64,000 nt of DNA, taken from the NCBI RefSeq assembly GCF_902497995.1, contig NZ_CABVII010000017.1, forward strand, positions 1 through 64,000, written 5' to 3'. The notes beneath the pieces were generated by a model. The model had not been told where the DNA came from. It made no database searches and worked only from the letters and a program-made list of their open reading frames with translations. Shown here in pieces: positions 17,125 through 25,403 of the stretch. The first letter of the stretch is position 1; each line of letters starts with the position of its first letter. Made by a program: the position numbers and the translations under genes. The stretch is from Pseudomonas fluorescens (lineage in GTDB: Bacteria; Pseudomonadota; Gammaproteobacteria; Pseudomonadales; Pseudomonadaceae).

Positions 17125-17883
17125 ATGCAACTCACTGACAAAGTAATCATTATCACGGGCGGTTGCCAGGGCTTAGGCCGGTCCATGGCCGAGTATTTCG
17201 CTGGCCTTGGCGCGAAGCTGGCGCTGGTGGACCTGAACCAGGAAAAACTCGACGACACCGTCGCCGCGTGCCTGGACAAGGGCGTCGAAGCCCGCGCCTA
17301 CTTGTGCAACGTCGCCAATGAAGAGCAAGTGACGCACATGGTCGCCCGCGTGGCCGACGATTTTGGCGCGATCCATGGCCTGGTCAACAACGCCGGGATC
17401 CTGCGCGACGGTCTGTTGGTCAAGGTCAAGGACGGCGAGATGACCAGGATGAGCCTGGCCCAATGGCAGGCGGTCATCGACGTCAACCTGACCGGTGTGT
17501 TCCTGTGCACCCGGGAAGTCGCGGCGAAAATGATCGAGCTGAAGAATAGCGGCACGATCATCAATATTTCGTCGATCTCCCGTGCCGGCAACATCGGCCA
17601 GAGCAACTACTCCGCCGCCAAGGCCGGGGTGGTGGCTGCGACTGTCACCTGGGCCAAGGAACTGGCGCGCTTCGGCATTCGCGTGGCGGGCATTGCACCG
17701 GGTTTTATCGAAACCGAGATGACCCTGGGCATGAAGCCGGAAGCGTTGGAGAAAATGACGTCCGGGATCCCGCTCAAGCGCATGGGCAAGCCGGAAGAGA
17801 TCGCCCATTCAGCGGCCTACATTTTCGAGAACGACTATTACACCGGTCGGATTCTGGAAATGGATGGCGGGTTGCGGATCTAA
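17125..17883 (+). CDS. Short-chain dehydrogenase/reductase (FabG-like)
   Basis: About 252 residues. NAD(P)-binding motif TGGCQGLGRS lies near residues 11-20, NNAG at the fourth strand (LVNNAGILRDG), catalytic Ser in NISSISRAG and the YSAAKAG dyad. I chose the second of two near ATGs because a GGGGG sequence lies at proper spacing from it. The gene is divergent from the HugZ-like gene and stands alone, followed by a REP pair. The NLTGVFLCTREVAAKM and GRILEMDGGLRI segments resemble 3-oxoacyl-ACP reductases, but substrate cannot be set from sequence; matches the PA4389-type gene by position. Confidence 0.85.
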   Translation: MQLTDKVIIITGGCQGLGRSMAEYFAGLGAKLALVDLNQEKLDDTVAACLDKGVEARAYLCNVANEEQVTHMVARVADDFGAIHGLVNNAGILRDGLLVKVKDGEMTRMSLAQWQAVIDVNLTGVFLCTREVAAKMIELKNSGTIINISSISRAGNIGQSNYSAAKAGVVAATVTWAKELARFGIRVAGIAPGFIETEMTLGMKPEALEKMTSGIPLKRMGKPEEIAHSAAYIFENDYYTGRILEMDGGLRI

Positions 17884-17902
17884 AGGGCACCCAAGAACCA
17901 AT

Positions 17903-18007
17903 GTGGGAGCGGCGGTGCGACGATTCGACTTGCTCGCGAAAGCGGTAAATCAGTCAACTGATCTGTTGAATGACACTCCGCATTCGCGAGCAAGCCCGCT
18001 CCCACAT
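17903..18007. repeat. REP-type inverted pair with an expanded left arm
   Basis: The left arm reads GTGGGAGCGG, then about 15 extra bases (CGGTGCGACGATTCG), then ACTTGCTCGCGAAAGCGG; the right arm is the usual CGCGAGCAAGCCCGCTCCCAC. The extra piece recurs, complemented and slightly changed, in the pair at 63787-63893. Confidence 0.85.
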
Positions 18008-18026
18008 TTAATCGTATTACAGGTCG

Positions 18027-19121
18027 TTAATCGTCGCTGATGGTGATATTGGGCATCGCCGGCGTCACTGCTTCCTGCAGCACAATCCGCGCGCCGACAT
18101 GGCGGGCCAGTTCCTGGTACACCATCGCAATCTGGCTGTCCGGCTCGGCGACCACCGTTGGCTTGCCGCCATCGGCCTGCTCGCGGATAACCATCGACAG
18201 TGGCAACGAGGCCAACAGTTCGACGCCGTACTGGCTGGCCAGCTTCACACCTCCGCCCTCACCGAACAGATGCTCGGCATGTCCGCAGTTGGAGCAGATG
18301 TGCACGGCCATGTTTTCCACCACGCCCAGCACCGGGATGTTGACCTTGCGGAACATCTCCACACCCTTGCGCGCGTCCAGCAATGCCAGGTCCTGCGGCG
18401 TGGTCACGATCACCGCACCGGCCACCGGGACTTTCTGCGCCAGGGTTAGTTGAATGTCGCCGGTGCCAGGGGGCATGTCGATGACCAGGTAATCCAGGTC
18501 GCCCCAGGCCGTTTGAGTGACCAGTTGCAACAACGCACCGGAAACCATCGGCCCGCGCCAGACCATCGGCGTGTTGTCGTCGGTCAAAAACGCCATGGAC
18601 ATCACTTCGACGCCATGGGATTCGATCGGCACGAACCATTTCTGATCCTTGACCTGTGGTCGGGTGCCTTCGGGGATACCGAACATGATGCCCTGGCTCG
18701 GACCGTAGATGTCCGCGTCGAGAATCCCGACCTTGGCGCCTTCGCGGGCCAGTGCCAGGGCCAGGTTGGCGGCGGTGGTGGATTTGCCCACACCGCCCTT
18801 GCCCGACGCCACGGCCACGACATTCTTGACGTTTGCCAGGCCGGGAATCTGTGCCTGGGCCTTGTGCGCGGCGATTACGCTGGTGATCTCGACACGGGCG
18901 CTGGTCACGCCCTCCAGGCCTTCGATGGCCATTTGCAGCATCTGTGCCCAGCCACTCTTGAACAAGCCGGCGGCATAACCCAACTCCAGCCGGATGCTGA
19001 CGCGATCGCCCTGGATGTCGATGCTGCGCACGCACCCGGCGCTGACCGGGTCCTGGTTCAGGTATGGGTCGGTGTATTGGCGAAGGACGGCTTCCACCGC
19101 TGCGCGATTGACGGCGCTCAT
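18027..19121 (-). CDS. apbC: Iron-sulfur cluster carrier ATPase ApbC/Mrp
   Basis: 364 residues from the ATG at 19121 (GGAG upstream). An N-terminal DUF59/MIP18-like domain (residues 1-90) precedes a ParA/MinD-type ATPase with the deviant Walker A GKGGVGKST, switch region DMPPGTGDIQLTL and the CxxC motif in CSNCGHAEHLF, which holds the transferred [4Fe-4S] cluster at a dimer interface. It works in the cytoplasm in Fe-S protein maturation. The gene is divergent from metG, with a REP cluster between them. Confidence 0.92.
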   Translation of the reverse strand: MSAVNRAAVEAVLRQYTDPYLNQDPVSAGCVRSIDIQGDRVSIRLELGYAAGLFKSGWAQMLQMAIEGLEGVTSARVEITSVIAAHKAQAQIPGLANVKNVVAVASGKGGVGKSTTAANLALALAREGAKVGILDADIYGPSQGIMFGIPEGTRPQVKDQKWFVPIESHGVEVMSMAFLTDDNTPMVWRGPMVSGALLQLVTQTAWGDLDYLVIDMPPGTGDIQLTLAQKVPVAGAVIVTTPQDLALLDARKGVEMFRKVNIPVLGVVENMAVHICSNCGHAEHLFGEGGGVKLASQYGVELLASLPLSMVIREQADGGKPTVVAEPDSQIAMVYQELARHVGARIVLQEAVTPAMPNITISDD

Positions 19122-19210
19122 GGGCAACTCCGATAGCAAGACTGGAAAATCAGGCGGGTATCGTACCTGTTCTGATCGTCTGGCGGGATGCCCAAACAGT
19201 CGCGATCTTC

Positions 19211-19344
19211 GTAGGAGCCAGGCTTGCCGGCGAAGGCGTACTTGAGGTCGCCTTCGCCGGCAAGCCTGGCTCCTACACGGCCGCCTTCGCCGGCAAGCCT
19301 GGCTCCTACAAGACTGCTTTCGCCGGCAAGCCGGGCTCCTGCGA
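19211..19344. repeat. REP cluster, one forward and three reverse copies
   Basis: GTAGGAGCCAGGCTTGCCGG is followed by three complementary copies in a row (near 19251-19276, 19286-19310, 19317-19343). This third REP sequence class (CAGGCTTGCCGGCGA) appears only here in the window. The cluster fills most of the 316-base gap between apbC and metG; metG promoter must lie in or next to it. Confidence 0.9.
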
Positions 19345-19437
19345 GTTACTCATCCAATGAAACAGGCGCACGGGGTGAAAAATATGCGCCGGCGCTTTAT
19401 AGTGGCCGACCTCCGTTTCATCAAGTAGCCGAGCCCC

Positions 19438-21489
19438 ATGTCCGAGCCACGCAAGATCCTCGTCACCAGCGCCCTGCCCTATGCCAATGGTTCGATCCAT
19501 CTTGGCCACATGCTGGAATACATCCAGACCGATATGTGGGTGCGCTTCCAGAAGCACCGCGGCAATCAATGCATTTATGTCTGCGCCGACGACGCCCACG
19601 GTTCGGCCATCATGCTGCGCGCGGAAAAGGAAGGCATCACTCCGGAACAGCTGATCGCCAACGTCCAGGCTGAACACAGCGCCGACTTTGCCGAGTTCCT
19701 GGTGGACTTCGACAATTTCCACTCCACTCACGCCGAAGAAAACCGTGAGCTGTCGAGCCAGGTCTACCTGAAGCTGCGCGACGCCGGGCACATCGCCACG
19801 CGTTCGATCACACAGTACTTCGACCCGGAAAAGAAAATGTTCCTGGCCGACCGCTTCATCAAGGGCACCTGCCCGAAATGCGGCACCGAAGACCAGTACG
19901 GCGACAACTGCGAAAAATGCGGCGCGACCTACGCACCGACCGACCTGAAGGATCCGAAGTCAGCAATCTCCGGCGCCACCCCGGTGCTCAAGGATTCCCA
20001 GCACTTCTTCTTCAAGCTGCCGGACTTCCAGGAAATGCTCCAGGCCTGGACCCGCAGTGGCACCCTGCAAGAAGCCGTGGCCAACAAGATCGCCGAATGG
20101 CTGGATGCCGGCCTGCAACAATGGGACATTTCCCGTGATGCGCCGTACTTCGGTTTCGAGATCCCCGACGAGCCGGGCAAGTACTTCTATGTCTGGCTGG
20201 ACGCGCCGATCGGCTACATGGCCAGCTTCAAGAACCTGTGCGACCGCAAGCCGGAACTGGACTTCGATGCGTTCTGGGGCAAAGACTCCACCGCCGAGCT
20301 GTACCACTTCATCGGCAAGGACATCGTCAATTTCCACGCGCTGTTCTGGCCAGCCATGCTCGAAGGCGCCGGGTTCCGTAAACCGACCGGGATCAACGTG
20401 CACGGCTACCTGACCGTCAACGGTCAGAAAATGTCCAAGTCCCGCGGCACCTTCATCAAGGCCCGGACCTACCTGGATCACCTGTCGCCGGAATACCTGC
20501 GTTACTACTACGCGGCCAAGCTGGGCCGTGGCGTCGACGACCTGGACCTGAACCTCGAAGACTTCGTGCAGAAGGTCAACTCCGACCTGGTCGGCAAGGT
20601 CGTCAACATTGCCAGCCGTTGCGCCGGTTTCATCCACAAAGGCAATGCCGGCGTGCTGGTGGAGGGCAATGCCGCGCCGGAACTGACCGAAGCCTTCCTG
20701 GCCGCTGCGCCAAGCATCGCCGAAGCCTATGAGGCTCGCGACTTTGCCCGTGCCATGCGCGAGATCATGGGCCTGGCCGACCGTGCCAACGCCTGGATCG
20801 CCGACAAGGCGCCATGGTCCCTGAACAAACAGGAAGGCAAGCAGGAAGAAGTCCAGGCCATCTGCGCCCTGGGCATTAACCTGTTCCGCCAGCTGGTGAT
20901 CTTCCTCAAGCCGGTGCTGCCGCTGCTGGCTGCCGATGCCGAGGCGTTCCTGAACGTCGCGCCGCTGAGCTGGAACGACCACGCCACCTTGCTCAGCAAC
21001 CATCAGCTGAACGAGTTCAAGCCGCTGATGACCCGTATCGACCCGGTCAAGGTGCAAGCCATGACCGACGCTTCCAAGGAAGACCTGACCGCCAGCCAGA
21101 CCGACACCGGCGATGCTGCGCCTGCCGGCAATGGCGAACTGGCCAAGGATCCGCTGTCGCCGGAAATCGAGTTCGATGCCTTTGCCGCGGTCGACCTGCG
21201 CGTTGCCCTGATCCTCAAGGCCGAAGCCGTGGAAGGCGCCGACAAACTGCTGCGCCTGACCCTGGACATCGGTGACGAGCAACGCAACGTGTTCTCCGGG
21301 ATCAAGAGCGCTTACCCGGATCCGTCCAAGCTGGATGGTCGCCTGACCATGATGATCGCCAACCTCAAGCCCCGGAAAATGAAATTCGGCATCTCCGAAG
21401 GCATGGTGATGGCCGCCGGCCCTGGGGGTGAAGAAATCTACCTGCTCAGCCCCGACAGTGGCGCCAAGCCAGGTCAGCGCATCAAGTGA
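19438..21489 (+). CDS. metG: Methionyl-tRNA synthetase
   Basis: 683 residues, usual for the long MetG form. Class I signatures are NGSIHLGHMLEY near residue 17 (HIGH-type) and GQKMSKSRGTF (KMSKS) near 330. A zinc knuckle is formed by CPKCG and CEKCG near residues 145-162. The C-terminal 100 residues form a tRNA-binding OB domain (FDAFAAVDLRVALILKAEAV) that makes the enzyme a dimer. Charges tRNA-Met for initiation and elongation. It is followed by its own terminator and the Rnf-like operon. Confidence 0.96.
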   Translation: MSEPRKILVTSALPYANGSIHLGHMLEYIQTDMWVRFQKHRGNQCIYVCADDAHGSAIMLRAEKEGITPEQLIANVQAEHSADFAEFLVDFDNFHSTHAEENRELSSQVYLKLRDAGHIATRSITQYFDPEKKMFLADRFIKGTCPKCGTEDQYGDNCEKCGATYAPTDLKDPKSAISGATPVLKDSQHFFFKLPDFQEMLQAWTRSGTLQEAVANKIAEWLDAGLQQWDISRDAPYFGFEIPDEPGKYFYVWLDAPIGYMASFKNLCDRKPELDFDAFWGKDSTAELYHFIGKDIVNFHALFWPAMLEGAGFRKPTGINVHGYLTVNGQKMSKSRGTFIKARTYLDHLSPEYLRYYYAAKLGRGVDDLDLNLEDFVQKVNSDLVGKVVNIASRCAGFIHKGNAGVLVEGNAAPELTEAFLAAAPSIAEAYEARDFARAMREIMGLADRANAWIADKAPWSLNKQEGKQEEVQAICALGINLFRQLVIFLKPVLPLLAADAEAFLNVAPLSWNDHATLLSNHQLNEFKPLMTRIDPVKVQAMTDASKEDLTASQTDTGDAAPAGNGELAKDPLSPEIEFDAFAAVDLRVALILKAEAVEGADKLLRLTLDIGDEQRNVFSGIKSAYPDPSKLDGRLTMMIANLKPRKMKFGISEGMVMAAGPGGEEIYLLSPDSGAKPGQRIK

Positions 21490-21505
21490 TATCCTGAAGT
21501 AAATC

Positions 21506-21544
21506 GATCCCACAGTCGTGCCTGTCGCGCCTGTGGGATTTTCA
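21506..21544 (+). terminator. Terminator after metG
   Basis: ATCCCACAG and CTGTGGGAT pair across about 16 bases and are followed by TTTTC. It lies 17 bases after the metG stop. Confidence 0.75.
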
Positions 21545-21634
21545 TATCTGGCCCACCCTCCATCCTTGCCGGATAATGCCTACTCTCTTTTTAGACAGTT
21601 CCTTTGGAAAGCCCCCGTTCTTGCCGGCACGATC

Positions 21635-22204
21635 ATGACCGAGATGCTTCTTACGCTTATCAGCGCAGCTCTGATCAACAATCTCGTATTGCACTGGCCG
21701 CTGGGCGTCGATCCACTGCTGGGCACCGAGCGCCGCCAGGTGCATGCGCTGGGCATCGCGACGACGTGCCTGATGCTGATTGTCGGCATGTCGAGCCATG
21801 CGCTTTACCACTGGCTGCTGGTCCCTCTGGGGCTGACGCCGCTGCGCCTGTTCGTGTTTCTGCCACTGAGCGTGCTGTTGATCGCGCCAATGCTGAAGTT
21901 GCTGGGGCGGATCTTTCCAAAGCTTTCGTTCGAAGGCCTCTGGCCGCTGTTGCTGGGCAATGCCGGTGTGCTCGGCCTGGCGCTGATCAATGTTCAGAAT
22001 GACAAGGGATTGTTCCACGCCACGGCCATGAGCCTTGGCGCCGGGCTGGGTTTCTGGCTGGTACTGAGCCTGTTCAGCGACTTGCGCCAGCGCACAATCG
22101 ATAACGATATCCCCCTGCCCTTTCGCGGCCTGCCGATCGACCTGATCGGCGCCGGTCTGATTGCAGTGGCTTTTCTCGGATTCAGCGGGCTGATCAAAAC
22201 ATGA
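21635..22204 (+). CDS. rsxA: Rnf/Rsx electron transport complex subunit A, divergent
   Basis: 189 residues, six hydrophobic helices, start at 21635 (MTEMLLTLISAALINNLVLH). It aligns with E. coli RsxA from end to end as I recall it (C-terminal PAPFRG-like segment is LPFRGLPIDLIGAGLIAVAFLGFSGL). The two cysteines that bind the membrane Fe-S centre in RnfA/NqrE proteins are missing: the LCPFMG region is VDPLLG and the TNCAVLG region is GNAGVLG. Its stop overlaps the rsxB start by four bases. Part of an inner membrane complex with RsxB, D, G and E. Confidence 0.82.
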   Translation: MTEMLLTLISAALINNLVLHWPLGVDPLLGTERRQVHALGIATTCLMLIVGMSSHALYHWLLVPLGLTPLRLFVFLPLSVLLIAPMLKLLGRIFPKLSFEGLWPLLLGNAGVLGLALINVQNDKGLFHATAMSLGAGLGFWLVLSLFSDLRQRTIDNDIPLPFRGLPIDLIGAGLIAVAFLGFSGLIKT

Positions 22205-23211
22205 GTCTGATTCAACGCATCGACGCCCTCTTGCCGCAGACCCAATGCGGCAAGTGCGGCCACCCCGGCTGCAAGCCTTACGCCGAAGGCATCGTCAGCG
22301 GCGAGCCGATCAACAAGTGCCCGCCGGGCGGCAGCGAAACCATCGAGGCCCTGGCTGAACTGCTGAAGGTGCCGGTGTTGGAGCTGGATGTCAGTCGTGG
22401 ATCGGCGCCGGCACAGATCGCCTATATCCGCGAGGCCGAGTGCATCGGTTGCACCAAATGCATCCAGGCGTGCCCGGTCGACGCCATCGTCGGCGCAGCG
22501 AAACTGATGCACACGGTCATCGTCGACGAATGCACCGGTTGCGACCTCTGCGTAGCGCCCTGCCCGGTGGATTGCATCGAGATGCGGCCGCTGCCGCTGG
22601 CTACGGTAGTGCCGGTGGTCGGCGGCCTGGCGTCCAGTCTTGAACAGCAACAGGCTCGCGCCGCGAAACGCAATCACGCACGGCGCCGCTTCGAACAGCG
22701 CAATGCCCGCTTGCGTCGTGAAGAAGAACAGAAACTCGCCGAGCGCCACGCACGGGCGCAACGCGCCGTGCCGCAGCCCAGTGACGTGACGCTCGACCCG
22801 GTGCAGGCAGCTCTGGAGCGCGTACTCGCGCAAAAGGCCGCCAGTGCCGATGCGGCGTTGAAAAAGGCGAAGATCGATCTGGCGATGAGCCGCGCGCAAC
22901 TGAACAAATCGCTCAAGGCGTTCGGGCATCCGCCAACGTTCGAACAGCAATCGCAGCTAATCGTACTGCAACAGCAGTTCGAGGCCGCCGAGCAAGCCTT
23001 GGCCAAACTGGAGAGCAGTGCGCCACCCTCCCCGGCGCCTGCTGCTCCGGCGAACAATGCGCAGCTGAATCGGGCGAAGATCCAATTGGCCATGCGCCGT
23101 GCCGAACTCAAGAAAGCTCAAGCCAGTGAAGCACCGGCCGAACACATTGCAGCACTGGCGCGCGCGGTGACTGAAGCCGAGCAGCAGGTGGATGCTCATG
23201 CCACTGCCTGA
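22201..23211 (+). CDS. rsxB: Rnf/Rsx subunit B, without membrane anchor and with a long C-terminal extension
   Basis: 336 residues. Cysteines at 16, 19, 24 and 40 (CGKCGHPGC...KCPPGG) form the first cluster site, and two ferredoxin motifs hold [4Fe-4S] clusters at 81-91 (CIGCTKCIQAC) and 111-121 (CTGCDLCVAPC). The N-terminal membrane helix of typical RsxB is absent: the protein begins at MSLIQRIDALLPQ, and the start is fixed by a four-base overlap with rsxA. From about residue 145 an Ala/Arg/Lys-rich helical tail of roughly 190 residues follows, with two similar segments at 221-240 and 289-307. Such tails are more familiar at the end of RnfC, which is missing here. Confidence 0.85.
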   Translation: MSLIQRIDALLPQTQCGKCGHPGCKPYAEGIVSGEPINKCPPGGSETIEALAELLKVPVLELDVSRGSAPAQIAYIREAECIGCTKCIQACPVDAIVGAAKLMHTVIVDECTGCDLCVAPCPVDCIEMRPLPLATVVPVVGGLASSLEQQQARAAKRNHARRRFEQRNARLRREEEQKLAERHARAQRAVPQPSDVTLDPVQAALERVLAQKAASADAALKKAKIDLAMSRAQLNKSLKAFGHPPTFEQQSQLIVLQQQFEAAEQALAKLESSAPPSPAPAAPANNAQLNRAKIQLAMRRAELKKAQASEAPAEHIAALARAVTEAEQQVDAHATA

Positions 23212-24190
23212 ATCGGCCGACGAACGCCTTCAGCAGGCGATGAAGCAGGTATTGCTGGCCACAGTGCCGGGGATGCTGATGTTGTTCTGGTGGTATGGCT
23301 GGGGCGTGTTGATCAACCTGATGCTGGCGGGCGTTACTGCACTGGCGGTTGAAGCGCTGGTATTGCAGTTGCGCAAACGCCCCGTCAAACCGACCTTGAG
23401 CGACGGCAGCGCGCTGGTCAGTGCGACGCTGCTGGCACTGGCTTTGCCGCCTTATTGCCCGTGGTGGCTGACGGTCAGTGCTGCGGCTTTTGCGCTCTTG
23501 TTCGGCAAGCACCTGTATGGCGGCGTCGGCAAGAATCCGTTCAACCCGGCCATGCTCGGTTTTGCCCTGGTGCTGGTGGCCTTTCCCCAGCATATGACCC
23601 ACTGGCCGTCGTCCCATGGCATGGACCTGCTCGGTGGCTTGCGGCAGGTGTTCGCTGTCGATCTCGGCCAGACGCCGGATGCCTGGGCCCAGGCCACGGC
23701 ACTGGACAGCCTGCGGATCAACAAAAGCCTGACCATGGACGAACTGTTCGCCGATAACCCGGCATTCGGCCGCTTCGGCGCGCGTGGTATCGAATGGGTC
23801 AACCTGGCCTTTCTGGCCGGCGGCGCGTTTCTGCTGCAACGGCGGGTGTTCAGCTGGCACGCGCCGGTCGGCATGCTGGCCAGCCTGTTCGTGATCAGTC
23901 TGCTGTGCTGGAATGGCACCGGCTCCGATTCCCATGGCTCACCGCTGTTCCATCTGCTCACTGGGGCGAGCATGCTGGGTGCATTCTTCATTGTCACCGA
24001 ACCGGTGTCCGGCGCCAAAAGCCCCGGTGCCCGACTGCTGTTCGGCGCGGGCGTGGGTCTGCTGACGTATGTGCTTCGCACTTGGGGCGGGTATCCGGAC
24101 GGCGTGGCCTTTGCCGTACTGCTGATGAACCTGTGCGTACCGGCGCTGGAGCGGATGGCCGCGTCCAGACAGGAGCGGGTCGAGCCATGA
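23198..24190 (+). CDS. rsxD: Rnf/Rsx subunit D (flavoprotein membrane subunit)
   Basis: About 330 residues; ATG at 23198 has a better placed AGG than the ATG at 23192. It starts inside the end of rsxB, with no room for rsxC. About ten membrane helices are visible, with the family blocks KHLYGGVGKNPFNPAMLG and GGYPDGVAFAVLLMN. Thr in WAQATALDSLR (about residue 167) matches the site where FMN is linked covalently by a phosphoester in RnfD. It probably carries electrons inside the membrane complex. Stop overlaps rsxG by four bases. Confidence 0.85.
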   Translation: MPLPESADERLQQAMKQVLLATVPGMLMLFWWYGWGVLINLMLAGVTALAVEALVLQLRKRPVKPTLSDGSALVSATLLALALPPYCPWWLTVSAAAFALLFGKHLYGGVGKNPFNPAMLGFALVLVAFPQHMTHWPSSHGMDLLGGLRQVFAVDLGQTPDAWAQATALDSLRINKSLTMDELFADNPAFGRFGARGIEWVNLAFLAGGAFLLQRRVFSWHAPVGMLASLFVISLLCWNGTGSDSHGSPLFHLLTGASMLGAFFIVTEPVSGAKSPGARLLFGAGVGLLTYVLRTWGGYPDGVAFAVLLMNLCVPALERMAASRQERVEP

Positions 24191-24798
24191 ACCGAGCGTC
24201 GAGTGCTGTGATTGTGCTGTTACTGACAGGCCTGGGACTTGGCGCAACCTACCTCCTGCAGCGCACTGGCATGCCGCACATTGCGGAGCAACAGCGCCTG
24301 ATCGACAGTCGTAACCTGCTCGACCTGCTGCCCCCTGACAGTTATGACAATCAACCACTGGAACAGCCCCTCAGCCTTGTAAAAACAGGCTTGCCTGACA
24401 GCGTGCTGCTGGGTGGCTACCGGGTGACCAAGGCCGGCCAGCCCAGCGCCATATTGCTGCGCAGCCAGACCCTGGGCTATGCAGGTTCAATCGAGCTGCT
24501 GATCGCCATCGGCGCAAATGGCCAGTTGCTGGGCGTCAAAACCCTCAATCAATCGGAAACTCCAGGGCTGGGTGGCAGGATTGCCGACTGGCCCAACGCC
24601 TGGCTTCAAGTCTTTGCCGGCAAATCGCGAGCCGAACCCGGCGATGCGGGCTGGGCCCTGAAAAAAGATCAGGGGACATTCGATCAGATCGCTGGTGCGA
24701 CCATCACTTCAAGAGCGGCGATCAACGCCATTCATGATGCGTTGCGCTACTTCGATGAACACTCGCAACAACTGATCGGGAGCAGCGCCCATGAATAA
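24187..24798 (+). CDS. rsxG: Rnf/Rsx subunit G (FMN-binding)
   Basis: 203 residues with one N-terminal membrane helix (AVIVLLLTGLGLGATYLL) and an FMN-binding domain. The flavinylation motif is FDQIAGATITSRA, with the acceptor threonine kept although the family's first Ser is Ala. The ETPGLGGRI segment typical of RsxG is also present. It sits between rsxD and rsxE with overlaps on both sides, so the five rsx genes are tightly coupled. Confidence 0.87.
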   Translation: MNRASSAVIVLLLTGLGLGATYLLQRTGMPHIAEQQRLIDSRNLLDLLPPDSYDNQPLEQPLSLVKTGLPDSVLLGGYRVTKAGQPSAILLRSQTLGYAGSIELLIAIGANGQLLGVKTLNQSETPGLGGRIADWPNAWLQVFAGKSRAEPGDAGWALKKDQGTFDQIAGATITSRAAINAIHDALRYFDEHSQQLIGSSAHE

Positions 24799-25378
24799 CT
24801 CATCGACCCTGCAAAACTCGCTGATGCTGGCGCCACTGATCGGCGCGACGGACTCATTGATGAAAGCGCTGGGCCTGTGGCTGATGTTCATCGTGGTCAG
24901 CAGTGCCTTTGGCGTGTGCATGGGCGCCTTGCGCGCCCGACTGGTTCCGGCTGTACACGTATTGGCTGGCGTCGTGCTGGCGGCCACGCTGACCAGCTGT
25001 GCGCAACTTGCTGCGCAAGCCTGGTCGCTCCAATGGCACCAGCATCTGGGGTTTTATGCAGGATTGATCGCCTTGCAATGCGTCGTCATGGACCAGAGCG
25101 GTTTTTTCCAGCATACAGGGCGTGATCGCCTGCGCCTGTGTGGCCTGTTCGGCGCGCTGATGGTGGGGCTGGGCCTGCTGAGGGAGCTGATTGGCAGCGG
25201 CACACTGGGCAGCCACCTGCCTTGGCTGGCTGGCGCAACACAACCGGACTGGCCAGGCTGGGTCCTGACCGCCGACGGTGGGATGCGCCTGGCGATCCTG
25301 GCGCCCGGCGGCTTCATTCTGCTCGGGCTGCTGCTCGCCGCCTGGCAAGCCTGGGCCCACCCGACTCCTTCACACTGA
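24791..25378 (+). CDS. rsxE: Rnf/Rsx subunit E, divergent
   Basis: 195 residues with about six membrane helices; overlaps rsxG by eight bases. The LGLCPLLAVT region of typical RsxE is MLAPLIGAT here, so one Fe-S ligand cysteine is alanine, while the second (LIVTNCIVVG type) remains as LIALQCVVMD. The C-terminal LLRELIGSGTLG and APGGFILLGLLLA segments match the family. It closes the rsx operon; nth follows after 25 bases. Confidence 0.82.
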   Translation: MNNSSTLQNSLMLAPLIGATDSLMKALGLWLMFIVVSSAFGVCMGALRARLVPAVHVLAGVVLAATLTSCAQLAAQAWSLQWHQHLGFYAGLIALQCVVMDQSGFFQHTGRDRLRLCGLFGALMVGLGLLRELIGSGTLGSHLPWLAGATQPDWPGWVLTADGGMRLAILAPGGFILLGLLLAAWQAWAHPTPSH

Positions 25379-25403
25379 CTGTCTTCGAGGAAAATCACTG
25401 TCC

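Noticed and set aside
19960..21513. A 517-residue frame antisense to metG
   Set aside because: Same reason: metG is certain and the frame has no start signal or motif.
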